Assembly: GCF_023101345.1 (NCBI RefSeq)
Contig: NZ_CP095848.1
Span: forward strand, 4,056,001-4,120,000
DNA from: Hymenobacter sublimis
Lineage (GTDB): Bacteria > Bacteroidota > Bacteroidia > Cytophagales > Hymenobacteraceae
Length of the DNA stretch: 64,000 nt
Direction of reading: 5' to 3'
In this document: positions 52,404 to 61,777 of the stretch, piece after piece
How positions within the stretch are numbered: the first letter of the stretch is position 1
Layout: each line of letters opens with the position of its first letter
Position numbers and translations under genes: made by a program
Notes under the pieces: generated by a model
The model's input: the letters and a program-made list of their open reading frames with translations, nothing else
What the model was told of the DNA's origin: nothing
The model's database searches: none

Positions 52404-55400
52404 ATGAAAACACGACTACACCTACTGCTTCTTGGGTTAGCGCTGTTACCCTTGGGTAGCTTCACTGCTACTGCTCAAGAGGTACGCATTGAGGAAACAG
52501 TGGATACTCCTCAACTACCTGTAGTAAATAAGCCGGCTGTCCGTCCGATATTTGCTCGACCGACGGCTACGTGTGCAGTAACTACCACGCTGGATTTTGG
52601 CCAAAGAACGGCTGGCGAAAACTGGAAGAATTTGAATCCAGTAATTATTGGGGGAGCACCTAACAACACTACTATCAGCACGGCCGGCACTTACGTGGAG
52701 CCGACTGGCGGAGCGGAAACTACGTTGGCTGTTGGAGCAGCCAATAACGTAGGCGGCGCGGGGCAGCAGTTGTTCTGGTCTACGAACTATACGACCCAGA
52801 GCAATACCACCACCCAGATTACGTACTATTTCAACCGGCCAGTAAATAACCTCTCCATTCGCCTGAATGATGTTGACCGCAATACCACAGACTTTATTGA
52901 CGCGGTAACCTTCGACGCATATCAAGCCAACGGTGTTCTGTTAAACATGAACGCTACGGCGGATGCTACTGTGCTGCTAAACAACCCTGATTACACTTCC
53001 CGGACCAATAATACGATTCTGGGCGCTCGGCAAAACCCAGATGTTGAGCAGAATGGTACCGTCACCGTTACTTTCAACAAACCCATCACTCGCTTCGTTA
53101 TTACCTATGAGAACCGCTTTGCAATTGCGGATCCAGGAATTCAATACATTGGTATTGATTATATTACTTGGTGCACACAGGCTAACGTTGCTACTACCCT
53201 CAGCGGGCCGGCCCGGGCTCTTCCGGGCTCCCAGGTAACTTATACGGTAACTACTACTGCCTCCGGCGACTACGCCGCCACTGGGGTGCGCCCACAGGTG
53301 CAACTGAGCGCAGGCCTAAACTCGCAAAACCCCGTGTTTCCAGCTGGCAGCAGCTACGATAATACTACAGGCCTGCTCACGCTGGCTACAATTCCTAATT
53401 TGGCCGTAGGCGCTATCAGCACCTCCACTATTCGGTTCAATATGCCTTCTACTACTATAGCAGGCACAGCAAGCAGCACCATTGATACGGACGATTCGGA
53501 CCCATCGGATAACAACGGCTCTCTGCTAGCGGCCCGGGTAACCACAACTACAAATCAAGCACCTACAGCCCAAGCCAAATCGGCTACAGTAACCCGCAAT
53601 TCGGCCGTATTTACTGCTCTGCCAGCCCTAACTGGCACTGACCCGGATAATGATGCCCTCACCTATACAATTGACGGATCCAGCATTGCTAATATCGGTT
53701 TCGGAACCGTATCGTTTGTACGGGATGGTATTCGCACGAACCTAAGTGGCACTGACAACGTGACGCTGAATGGCGCAGAAGCAGCCAGCCTGGAATTTAA
53801 AGCAGTAGCTACGGGAGCGGCAACTGGTAACTCAGGAACTTTGCGCTATACGGCTGCCGACGGGTTCGGTGGTGTTAGTGCCTTAGCTAACTATACCATT
53901 ACGGTGGGCGACCGGCCGGCAGTGTACTCCTCACCCAATACGTATCAGCGCGGTGCCGTAACCAATAACCAGATATTAGCATCCGTTACTGACCCTGATG
54001 GTACAATTACTAACGCTACGCTAACGGGCGCTTTGCCAGCCGGACTAGTATTTTACTCAACCACAACTACTGTCGGAAACGGCAGCAATCAGATTACTTT
54101 CCCAGCTGGAAGCTTCGTAGCCCTAAACGACAATAAGAACTCGCCGCCAGCAGCTGGCACTTATACTTTTACGGTTACTACTTCGGGCGCTGCTAACGGT
54201 AGCGGCACTACCAACAGCATCCCTGTGACCATTAAGATTATAGGTACTGATGCTGTCGCTGTTTACTCTACCAACAACGTTTACAATCGAGATGCACTTA
54301 CTGCCGGTGCTACGCTGGCTACGGTAACTGACCCCGATGCAGCCATTACCAGTGCCGCCCGTGTAACGGGCACATTGGGGACCGGCATGAATTTCAATAC
54401 TACCACTGGTCAGTTTACCACTACTTCTACCTCCGTTCCTTTCGCTGGCACCTACACATATACCGTAACTACCACCGACGCAGTTGGAGGTAGTTCAACT
54501 AATGTTCCCGTAACTATTACGGTTAGGGATGACATAGAGGCCGCTTATTCGAACGTGCAAGCCTACAACGTAGATGCTTTGACTGCTAACAGTTCTCTGG
54601 CGACAGTAACAGACCAAGATGGAGCCCTCACATCGGCGGCGCTTTCCTCCGGCAGTTTGCCCGCAGGCACCACGCTGAATTCTACTACTGGCCAATTCAT
54701 GGTTAGCAATACTAGCGCTTTAACACTTGGCAACTACTCCTTCACGGTAAATACATTAGACGCAACCGGTGGCAAATCGACTCTTAACGTAGGTGTTACT
54801 CTGTTCGAAACAGAATCGGTATATGCTACCACTCCCGAACCGAGCGGAACTTACTCGGATGGCTATGCCCTCGCCAATGTAACTGACGTTGATGGCCCTA
54901 TTTCCAATGCCGTCCTGAATAACTCTACGTTGCCCGCAGGGGTGGGCCTGAACAGCAGCACTGGCCAGTTTACCGTGACCAATCGACTCTTGTTGCGCAG
55001 CGGTACCTATCCGGTGGAGGTAAGAACGGCGGATGCTACCGGCGGCTTGACCACGCAAATAGTTAACATTGTTATTAAGCAATACCCCTTGCCCGTAACA
55101 CTGGTAAGCTTCACAGCCCAAGCGGCTGGCCAAGATGCTAAGCTGACCTGGGCTACGGCTCAGGAGTTGAACAACGACCACTTCACGGTGGAGCGTAGCT
55201 TCGATGGTACCAACTTTGAGGCCATTGGCACGGTCAAAGGCCACGGCACTACCCCCACGGCGCACACCTATAGCTTCGTGGATGCCAAGGCAGGCAACAA
55301 AGCCCAGGGCACGGTGTACTACCGCCTGCGTCAGGTGGATACCGATGGTACCGCCTCGCTCACGGCAGTACAACTGGTTCGCTTTGGCGCTATCACGGAA

Positions 55401-55640
55401 GTAACAGTGTTCCCGAACCCAACTTCGGCCGCTACGCCTACCCGCCTGAACCTGTCTACGTTGGCTGCGGGCACTTATCAGGTAATCGTAACCGACTTGG
55501 CGGGCCGCACGGTACGGACGCTTTCCCAGCAAGGTGGCACTACGGAGGTTATTAACCTCCACGGCCTGCCCCAGGGTAGCTACTTTATTACCATTAAAGG
55601 CAACGGCCAGAGCTTCACCAAGCGCTTAGTGAAAGAGTAA
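52404..55640 (+). CDS. T9SS-secreted protein with Ig-like repeats
   Basis: The 1078-aa protein has a signal peptide (MKTRLHLLLLGLALLPLGSF to ATAQE). Its N-terminal beta domain (about 50-260) is homologous to that of the upstream giant protein; both end in a similar IGIDYITWCTQA / IGIEQISWCTQA stretch. One DUF11-like repeat follows, then about five Ig-like repeats of 75-90 residues (VYSTNNVYNRDALTAGATLA is typical). The C-terminal module LPVTLVSFTAQAAGQDAKL and a type A T9SS domain (VTVFPNPTSAATPT, GSYFITIKGNGQ) end it. It is probably a surface adhesin that arose with its neighbour by duplication of the ends and exchange of the middle repeats. Confidence 0.87.
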   Translation: MKTRLHLLLLGLALLPLGSFTATAQEVRIEETVDTPQLPVVNKPAVRPIFARPTATCAVTTTLDFGQRTAGENWKNLNPVIIGGAPNNTTISTAGTYVEPTGGAETTLAVGAANNVGGAGQQLFWSTNYTTQSNTTTQITYYFNRPVNNLSIRLNDVDRNTTDFIDAVTFDAYQANGVLLNMNATADATVLLNNPDYTSRTNNTILGARQNPDVEQNGTVTVTFNKPITRFVITYENRFAIADPGIQYIGIDYITWCTQANVATTLSGPARALPGSQVTYTVTTTASGDYAATGVRPQVQLSAGLNSQNPVFPAGSSYDNTTGLLTLATIPNLAVGAISTSTIRFNMPSTTIAGTASSTIDTDDSDPSDNNGSLLAARVTTTTNQAPTAQAKSATVTRNSAVFTALPALTGTDPDNDALTYTIDGSSIANIGFGTVSFVRDGIRTNLSGTDNVTLNGAEAASLEFKAVATGAATGNSGTLRYTAADGFGGVSALANYTITVGDRPAVYSSPNTYQRGAVTNNQILASVTDPDGTITNATLTGALPAGLVFYSTTTTVGNGSNQITFPAGSFVALNDNKNSPPAAGTYTFTVTTSGAANGSGTTNSIPVTIKIIGTDAVAVYSTNNVYNRDALTAGATLATVTDPDAAITSAARVTGTLGTGMNFNTTTGQFTTTSTSVPFAGTYTYTVTTTDAVGGSSTNVPVTITVRDDIEAAYSNVQAYNVDALTANSSLATVTDQDGALTSAALSSGSLPAGTTLNSTTGQFMVSNTSALTLGNYSFTVNTLDATGGKSTLNVGVTLFETESVYATTPEPSGTYSDGYALANVTDVDGPISNAVLNNSTLPAGVGLNSSTGQFTVTNRLLLRSGTYPVEVRTADATGGLTTQIVNIVIKQYPLPVTLVSFTAQAAGQDAKLTWATAQELNNDHFTVERSFDGTNFEAIGTVKGHGTTPTAHTYSFVDAKAGNKAQGTVYYRLRQVDTDGTASLTAVQLVRFGAITEVTVFPNPTSAATPTRLNLSTLAAGTYQVIVTDLAGRTVRTLSQQGGTTEVINLHGLPQGSYFITIKGNGQSFTKRLVKE

Positions 55641-55663
55641 TCTAGCTTCGCCTTACAACCATG

Positions 55664-55696
55664 AAAAGCCGCTTCCCTGTTGGGAAGCGGCTTTTT
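55664..55696 (+). terminator. Terminator of the second adhesin gene
   Basis: A perfect stem of about 12-14 bp (AAGCCGCTTCCC / GGGAAGCGGCTT) with a 4-base loop TGTT runs into TTTTT. Confidence 0.9.
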
Positions 55697-55781
55697 GCTT
55701 ATTGGTGAGGTAGCAGTAGTAGGCTCAACCTAACTTCTGATGGGAATTATTGGTATAGGCAGACGGAAAACCCAGTTAACT

Positions 55782-56747
55782 ATGCCGACCCCTCGTCCTG
55801 CCCGCCACCGCCCCCTTGCCCAACCGCTTACTGACGTCGACGTTGCTATTGTGGGGGCGGGCAGCGCGGGTCTCAGCGCCGCTTTGGTGCTGGGCCGCTG
55901 CCTGCGTAAGGTAGTCGTGCTGGATGGGGGTGCCCCGCGCAATGCTCCTTCGCCCGCCGTCCAGGGCTTCTTCACCCGCGACGGTACCCTGCCCGCTGAC
56001 CTGCTTGGGCTGGGACGAGAGCAGTTGACCCCTTACAACTCAGTAGAAATCAGGGAGGCACGCGTGGTGGAAATAGTGGCCCTGGAACACGTGTTTGAGT
56101 TGACCCTGGAAGGCCCAACCGGGCGCAAGTCTACCCTGACGGCGCGCAAGGTGCTGCTGGCTACCGGCGTGGAGGACGAACTGCCACCCATCGACGGTAT
56201 GCGTGAGTTATGGGGCCGGGGCGTGCTACACTGCCCCTACTGCCACGGCTGGGAAGTGCGCGACCAGCCCCTAGCCGTGTACGGCCGGGCCAAAATGGTA
56301 ACCGGCTTGGCGTTGCTGGTCAGCCGCTGGAGCAAGGACGTGGTGGCCTGCATCGACGGGCCGGGGTTCTTGACGGAAAACGCCCGCCGCCGCCTGCGCC
56401 AGCAGAAAATTCAGGTGCGCGAGGAGCCCGTCGTGCGGCTGGAAGGCACGCCTACGGGAGAGTTGCAGCACATTGTGTTTGCGTCGGGGGAGAAGCTGGC
56501 GCGGGCGGCCGTGTTCGTGCATGCTCACCAGCACCAACGCACCCCGCTGGCCGAAAAAATCGGCTGCCGGCTCACGAGTAAAGGCGCCATTTGGGTGGAT
56601 AAAAAGCAGCAAACCACCGTGCGGGGCCTCTATGCAGCCGGCGACACTACCCCGGGCACGCAACAAGCTATTCTGGCTGCCGCGGAGGGTAGCGCCGCCG
56701 CCATCAGCATCAATGAAACCCTGACCCGGGAAGAATGTCCGAAGTAG
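55782..56747 (+). CDS. Thioredoxin reductase-like FAD oxidoreductase
   Basis: The ATG at 55782 gives 321 aa; a start at 55740 would add 14 residues. The FAD-binding GAGSAGLSAALVLGR motif follows a VDVAIVG strand. The redox motif CPYCHGWEVRD resembles the CxxC of thioredoxin reductases. LLATGVEDELPPI and a C-terminal YAAGDTTPGTQQAILAAAEG complete the fold. The NADPH domain lacks a clear GxGxxA motif (AVYGRAKMVTGLAL), so electrons may come from another source, as in some TrxR-like proteins of this type. No thioredoxin gene is adjacent. It is cytoplasmic. Confidence 0.85.
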   Translation: MPTPRPARHRPLAQPLTDVDVAIVGAGSAGLSAALVLGRCLRKVVVLDGGAPRNAPSPAVQGFFTRDGTLPADLLGLGREQLTPYNSVEIREARVVEIVALEHVFELTLEGPTGRKSTLTARKVLLATGVEDELPPIDGMRELWGRGVLHCPYCHGWEVRDQPLAVYGRAKMVTGLALLVSRWSKDVVACIDGPGFLTENARRRLRQQKIQVREEPVVRLEGTPTGELQHIVFASGEKLARAAVFVHAHQHQRTPLAEKIGCRLTSKGAIWVDKKQQTTVRGLYAAGDTTPGTQQAILAAAEGSAAAISINETLTREECPK

Positions 56748-56956
56748 CAGGGGTAGCCCACCGGGGCCGCTCTGCTCTTTTTTCATTCTTCCTGAACTAG
56801 CACTGCGGGCATCTGGCTTATAGCTAGGTGCCCTTCTGTTTGGGGGTAGCCGGGGCACTGGTTGGGTAAGTTTCTGGGGCGACTGGCTTTTGCTGAGCGG
56901 CTAACCAGTATCTTGTTACCGAACCTGCGTCCAACTGCCCGTATATAGTGTATTGT

Positions 56957-59473
56957 ATGAAAGTCGTGTCTTCGCTGCTCTGTCTGCTCCTGCTTCTGGC
57001 GGGGGCACCGGTGGCCTGGGCCCAGCGGGTGGTATTCAGCGGGCGGGTCACGGAGGCGGCTACGGGCCAGCCCGTGCCGTTTGCCTCGGTGTTTGTGCGG
57101 GGCACCAGCCAGGGCGCTACCGCCGATGACAACGGCCGCTACCAGCTCACCTTAACCGGGCCAGTCGACACGCTGATAGCCTCCGCCATTGGCTTTGCGC
57201 CCCAGAAAAAAAAGGTGGCCGCCAGCCCCGACCACCAGACCATCAACTTCAGTTTGGGTAACGGTAGCGTGTCGTTGGGTGAGGTAGTGGTGCGGCCCCG
57301 GGAAAATCCGGCCTACGCTATTCTGCGCCGGGTGCAGCAGCATAAACCTCAGAACGACAAGCGTTTCCTTCGTTCTTTCGAATTCGAAAGCTACAATCGC
57401 ACCGAAGTAGCGCTCAATAACCTGCCCAGCCAGCTCAGCCGCCGTAAGCTGCTGCGCCAGATGACCCAGGTAGCCGACAGCCTGGGCGTGGCTCGGGATG
57501 CTAACGGCAAGCCGGTGGTGCCCATCTTCGCCTCCGAGGTGTTGTCGCGCTTTTACCAGAACAACGAACCCCTGCGGAGGCGCGAGGAAATTCGCCAGAC
57601 CCAAATGCGGGGCGCGGCCCCGCGCGAGGGCTCGGTGGTATCGCAGATTATGGGCTCCTCGTTTCAGGACTGGGATTTTTACCGCAACTGGCAGCAGCTC
57701 CTAGGCAAGGACTTTATTTCGCCTATTGCCGATGGCTGGAAGTTCACCTACGAGTATGAGCTGCAGGACTCGGTGATGGTGGGCCAGGACTTCTGCTACA
57801 AGATTGGGGTAGTGCCCCGCCGCCCCCAAGACCTGGCGTTTACCGGTACCATCTGGATCAGCTCCTCCACCTACGCCCTGCGCCAACTGGACCTGGCCGT
57901 TAGCCCCGAAGCCAACCTAAACTTTGTGGAGCAGGTGCGGGTGTACCAGGAAATGACGCCTACCCCCGCCGGGGGTCCGGAGCTGCCCCGCCGCACCCGC
58001 GTAGTTATCGGCATTAAGCCGACCAAGGGCAGCACTGGGGTAGTGGCCCGCTTTGTCACGGTCAACTCCGGCTTTGTGGTGAATCAGCCCAAGCCCTTAC
58101 CCTTCTACGACCGGCCCCTGGAAACCCTGGCTTCGGCCTTCGATGTGCCCAAAAACTTTTTCGAGCAGAACCGGCCCGACTCGCTGAGCCGGGAGGAAGC
58201 TGCCACCCTGCAGGTGCTGGACTCCGTGCGCCAGCTGCCGGCGGTTCGTTCCCTGCTGGAAGTGGCGGATGTGGCCGTGAATGGGTACTACCGGGCAGGC
58301 AAGGTAGACTTAGGGCCAATTCTGACGGCGTACAGCTTTAACAGCATTGAAGGGCACCGCTTCCGGGTAGGATTCCGGACGACGCCGGAGCTGAGCCGCG
58401 ACTGGCTGCTGCGCACCTACCTGGCCTACGGCACCCGCGACGGGCGCTTCAAGTATGGCCTGCGGGTGCAGCGGGTACTGGACCGCCGCCACTGGACGGT
58501 AGCCAACTTTGAGCATCGCCAGGACCTGGACCAGGTAGCCCTGCTCGACAACGACTACGCCCTGGAAAATCCGCTGTTTGAGGCTTCGGCCCGCCTGGGC
58601 GACATCAGCAGCAGCCGGCCGCTGCGCCGCGACCTGACCACGGTAGCCCTGCAATCAGACCTGTTCCGGGGCTTTACCCAGCGCGTGCTGCTGCGCCACC
58701 AGCAGTTCCGGCCCCTGTATCCGTTTGCCTACTACACCCAGGAGCCCCGGCCCGGCGCCCCCACCAACGACCACTTCGACCTGTCGGAGATTGTGCTGGA
58801 GTCGCGCTACGCCCGCGACGAGGTGCTGGTGGAAAACAACCAGAACCGCCGCACGGCCATCGGGCTCAAACGGTGGCCGGTGTTTACGGTGCGCTATACC
58901 CTGGGTGTTGACAAAGTGCTGGGCTCCGACTTTCGCTACCACAAGCTCAACCTGCTCGTCGACCAGAGCATCCGGCTGGGCCAGCTGGGCCGCACTGATT
59001 ACCGCCTCGATGCGGGCTACATCCCTAGCACGGTGCCGTATCCGGTGCTCAAAACCCACTTGGGCAACCAGTCGCCGTTCTATAACGCGGGGGCTTTTAA
59101 CCTGATGCGCTACTTCGAGTTCGTGAGCGACCAGTACGTATCCTTCCGGGCCGAGAACCATTTCGAAGGATTTCTGCTCAACTCCATTCCGGCCGTAAAG
59201 CAGCTGAACTGGCGGTTGGTAGCCACCGGCAACGTACTATGGGGTAGCGTCCGGGAGGCTAACCGGCGCATCATCCCCCAGGAAGACCCCGTGAACGGCG
59301 GCCCCCTGCCCTCCTTCCGGCCCCTGGGTCGCCTGCCCTACGCGGAGGTGGGCTACGGGGTCGAGAATATCTTCAAGGTTGCTCGGGTTGATTTTCTGCA
59401 TCGCCTCACCTACCGCAACTCGCCTGGGGCCCGCACCTTCGGGGTGAAAGTGAGTTTTCAGTTTAAGCTCTAG
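56957..59473 (+). CDS. DUF5686 / CarboxypepD_reg-like outer membrane protein
   Basis: The 838-aa product starts with a signal peptide (MKVVSSLLCLLLLLAGAPVAWAQ); an ATG three codons earlier is also possible. Residues about 24-110 form a carboxypeptidase-regulatory-like beta sandwich (FSGRVTEAATGQPVPFASVF). DUF5686 follows to the end, and its last part has barrel-like aromatic strands and a hydrophobic C-terminal residue pair (VSFQFKL). Such proteins are widespread Bacteroidota outer membrane proteins with no proven function. The YAILRRVQQHKPQND segment is a family marker. Confidence 0.82.
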   Translation: MKVVSSLLCLLLLLAGAPVAWAQRVVFSGRVTEAATGQPVPFASVFVRGTSQGATADDNGRYQLTLTGPVDTLIASAIGFAPQKKKVAASPDHQTINFSLGNGSVSLGEVVVRPRENPAYAILRRVQQHKPQNDKRFLRSFEFESYNRTEVALNNLPSQLSRRKLLRQMTQVADSLGVARDANGKPVVPIFASEVLSRFYQNNEPLRRREEIRQTQMRGAAPREGSVVSQIMGSSFQDWDFYRNWQQLLGKDFISPIADGWKFTYEYELQDSVMVGQDFCYKIGVVPRRPQDLAFTGTIWISSSTYALRQLDLAVSPEANLNFVEQVRVYQEMTPTPAGGPELPRRTRVVIGIKPTKGSTGVVARFVTVNSGFVVNQPKPLPFYDRPLETLASAFDVPKNFFEQNRPDSLSREEAATLQVLDSVRQLPAVRSLLEVADVAVNGYYRAGKVDLGPILTAYSFNSIEGHRFRVGFRTTPELSRDWLLRTYLAYGTRDGRFKYGLRVQRVLDRRHWTVANFEHRQDLDQVALLDNDYALENPLFEASARLGDISSSRPLRRDLTTVALQSDLFRGFTQRVLLRHQQFRPLYPFAYYTQEPRPGAPTNDHFDLSEIVLESRYARDEVLVENNQNRRTAIGLKRWPVFTVRYTLGVDKVLGSDFRYHKLNLLVDQSIRLGQLGRTDYRLDAGYIPSTVPYPVLKTHLGNQSPFYNAGAFNLMRYFEFVSDQYVSFRAENHFEGFLLNSIPAVKQLNWRLVATGNVLWGSVREANRRIIPQEDPVNGGPLPSFRPLGRLPYAEVGYGVENIFKVARVDFLHRLTYRNSPGARTFGVKVSFQFKL

Positions 59474-59630
59474 GCCAGCGAAGGTTTGCGTTTTGGTGGG
59501 TACAGCCGAGGCGCCCTACGGAACAGCGAAAGTTGACTATCTCTCGTACCACTACCCTACGTCGCGCCGCCACGTTGCCGGCAGCCGACGCCTATGTTTC
59601 TCCGAACTTCTACTTAAGCTGTTCTTCGTC

Positions 59631-60800
59631 ATGCTCTTAGCCTCCGCCATTGCCGCTTCTTTCCGTCAAAATTTTCAGCACGAGCCGCTGCTGGTGCGCG
59701 CGCCTGGTCGGGTAAACCTGATTGGGGAGCACACCGACTACAACGCGGGCTACGTGCTGCCGGCGGCCGTTGACAAGGAAATTTGCTTTGCCGTGGGGCT
59801 CAACCAGACTGATACCATCCGGCTGGTAGCCCACGATTTGCAGAAGACGTTTTCGGTGGCGGCGGCCAACGTGCAGCGCAGCAATACGCCCTGGGCCAAC
59901 TACCTGCTAGGCGTAGTGGCACAATTTCAGAAGCGGGGCGTTGATGTGCCCGGCTTTGACTGCGTATTTGGGGGCACTATTCCGATGGGGGCGGGCATGT
60001 CCTCGTCGGCGGCGGTGGAGTGCGGGCTGGCCTTTGCCCTGAACACGCTGCTGCACACCCACCTGGACCGGATGACGCTGGCGCACATGGCCCAGAAAGC
60101 CGAGCACGAATTTGCCCTGGTGCAGTGTGGGCTGATGGACCAGTTTGCTAGCTTGTTCGGCCAAGACGGGCAGGTAGTGCGCCTGGACTGCCGCTCCCTG
60201 GACTACGAATACTTCCCCTTCGACACCCGCGCGGCCCAGGTTGTGCTCTGCAACTCCGGCGTGAAGCACTCGTTGGCCAGCTCCGAGTACAACACCCGCC
60301 GCCAGGAGTGCGAGCAGGGCGTGGCCGTACTGCGGGAGCACTACCCCCAGCTGCAGAGCCTGCGCGATGCCACGCTAGCGCACGTGCAAACCCACCGGGC
60401 TGCGTTGGGCGACGTGGTGTACCGGCGCTGCCGCTACGTAGTAGATGAAAACCTACGGGTAGAAGCAGCCTGCCAGCACTTACTGGCCGGCGACCTGCGC
60501 GCCTTCGGCCAGCAAATGTACGCCTCTCACGCCGGGCTGCGCGACGATTACCAGGTAAGCTGCCGCGAGCTGGACGTGCTGGTGGCCGCGGCCCAGCAGG
60601 CGCCGGGCGTGTTCGGGGCCCGCATGATGGGCGGTGGCTTCGGCGGCTGCACCATCAACCTGGTAGCCCCGGACCAGGTAGAGCAGTTCATTGCCCACCA
60701 AACCGCCGCTTATCAACAGCAGTTGGGCCTACCCCTGGAAACGTACACGGCCACCATCGTGGCGGGAGTTAGCGCCCTTGAACCAGTAGTAGAATCGTAG
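59631..60800 (+). CDS. galK: Galactokinase
   Basis: Galactokinase phosphorylates alpha-D-galactose to galactose-1-phosphate in the Leloir pathway. The ATG at 59631 is preferred, giving 389 aa; the frame from 59493 adds 46 residues without homology. The galactose-binding signature GRVNLIGEHTDYNAGYVLP is at about 24-42, the ATP-binding GHMP motif IPMGAGMSSSAAVE at about 117-130, and the third motif GARMMGGGFGGCTINL near 325-340. No galT, galE or galactose transporter gene is in the window. A terminator-like hairpin follows at 60924. Confidence 0.95.
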   Translation: MLLASAIAASFRQNFQHEPLLVRAPGRVNLIGEHTDYNAGYVLPAAVDKEICFAVGLNQTDTIRLVAHDLQKTFSVAAANVQRSNTPWANYLLGVVAQFQKRGVDVPGFDCVFGGTIPMGAGMSSSAAVECGLAFALNTLLHTHLDRMTLAHMAQKAEHEFALVQCGLMDQFASLFGQDGQVVRLDCRSLDYEYFPFDTRAAQVVLCNSGVKHSLASSEYNTRRQECEQGVAVLREHYPQLQSLRDATLAHVQTHRAALGDVVYRRCRYVVDENLRVEAACQHLLAGDLRAFGQQMYASHAGLRDDYQVSCRELDVLVAAAQQAPGVFGARMMGGGFGGCTINLVAPDQVEQFIAHQTAAYQQQLGLPLETYTATIVAGVSALEPVVES

Positions 60801-60923
60801 GCTCCGATAGCTCATACAGCAGACTTGCCGACAAAAATCAAGCTGCTTGCTACCCGCTTCTCATCGAAGCTGTTTCTGTACGCTAATAACCTGAACAATA
60901 GCTCCCAAACTTAAAAAAGTCAG

Positions 60924-60951
60924 AACCGTTTCTTTTTTTGGAGCGGTTTTT
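60924..60951 (+). terminator. Terminator downstream of galK
   Basis: A 9-bp stem with wobble pairs (AACCGTTTC / GGAGCGGTT) has a T-rich loop and a short T-run after it. It lies 124 bases after the galK stop. Confidence 0.55.
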
Positions 60952-61126
60952 CATCGCCTAATCCCCGGGTCTGCTCCTGCTTTTTTGAGTTCATCAAAGA
61001 GCTTTTTGGATGATGGCAAGGTTCTGCGGCCCGGCGCCGTATTTCAGCCCCGTCACAGAACAATCCGCGGGTGGTAGGCGTTGGATAGACAACCCCACAC
61101 TGGTAGCGGAACTCGCTCGGAGCCCG

Positions 61127-61222
61127 TACCTTTGAGGGCACATGAGCTGGTTGTTGCAGCTCTTATCATTAAATAGCCCAGGCAGTTACCCCGTAATTGA
61201 CGCTGCCTAGGGGCCGTTTTTT
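61127..61222 (+). promoter_or_regulatory. Promoter, two hairpins and T-run before the 91-aa gene (sRNA or attenuator)
   Basis: TACCTTTG at 61127-61134 matches TAnnTTTG exactly. Downstream lie a hairpin GAGCTG / CAGCTC (61144-61162) and a second hairpin GCCCAGGCAG / CTGCCTAGGGGC (61176-61214, small bulge) followed by TTTTTT at 61217-61222. Transcription would therefore start and stop within about 80 bases. The unit ends 18 bases before the ATG of the next gene. It could be a small RNA or a terminator-controlled leader. Confidence 0.4.
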
Positions 61223-61239
61223 CGTAGACTGACTTATCT

Positions 61240-61515
61240 ATGCCTAAGTACGAAGTTGCCAACCTAACGCTGGCGGAAGCCACGCGTCACGCGCCCTTCA
61301 TTGATTACGCCCGCTGCATTGATGCCGGCCAACGCCCCTACAACCACGTTGGCGACTGGCCCGAAGAAGGCCGCCTCTACCCCGTGCGCGTAGTTGACTC
61401 GCGTACGGAAGGCATACCGCTGGTGCACGTGCTCGGCTTTGAGGGCGAAGCTCCTTATTACAACGCCTACGGCCCGCACCGCTTTGAAATGCTGCTAACC
61501 GTGTGGCTGAACTAA
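61240..61515 (+). CDS. Unrecognised 91-aa protein
   Basis: I do not recognise this family. The protein is acidic and soluble with no signal peptide. It contains a mixed pattern: a helix (LTLAEATRHAPFIDYARCIDAG) cut by Gly-Pro turns, then beta strands (YPVRVVDSRTEG, LVHVLGFEG). The reading frame is well supported by codon use and by the strong terminator right after it. A candidate regulated leader lies upstream. It is separate from galK, whose transcript probably ends at 60951. Confidence 0.6.
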   Translation: MPKYEVANLTLAEATRHAPFIDYARCIDAGQRPYNHVGDWPEEGRLYPVRVVDSRTEGIPLVHVLGFEGEAPYYNAYGPHRFEMLLTVWLN

Positions 61516-61530
61516 CCTTTGTTGTTCAAA

Positions 61531-61573
61531 ACGTAAAACGGCTCCTGCTACCTCAGCAGGAGCCGTTTTACGT
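61531..61573. terminator. Perfect 19-bp bidirectional hairpin
   Basis: ACGTAAAACGGCTCCTGCT at 61531-61549 pairs perfectly with 61555-61573 around a 5-base loop. A residues on the left and T residues on the right suit termination in both directions. It follows the 91-aa gene by 15 bases. Confidence 0.85.
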
Positions 61574-61629
61574 TTATGAAGTGCTTGTAAATAGCTAGGG
61601 TAGGCTGTATAGACGAACGAGTACATTGA

Positions 61630-61733
61630 AAGGCCGTCATGCAGAGCGCAGCAAAGCATCTCGCTCGAATCGTTGGGGTAGCCTAGCAACCTGAGCACGC
61701 CAGATACTTCGCTGCGCTCTGCATGACGGCCTT
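61630..61733. repeat. Long palindrome between convergent genes
   Basis: Arms of 35 bases (61630-61664 and 61699-61733) match with about three differences. The arm reads GGCCGTCATGCAGAGCGCAG then CAAAGCATCTCGC, the same plan as the other family members. It lies between the 91-aa gene and the cyclase gene, which converge. Confidence 0.8.
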
Positions 61734-61777
61734 CTTGGAATCAAAAGCTGTTACTGTTCTTTCACTGCCCATCTACC

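Noticed and set aside
60920..61141. 73-codon minus-strand frame downstream of galK
   Set aside because: It reads through a probable terminator and a promoter-like element, and its sequence has no recognisable domain.
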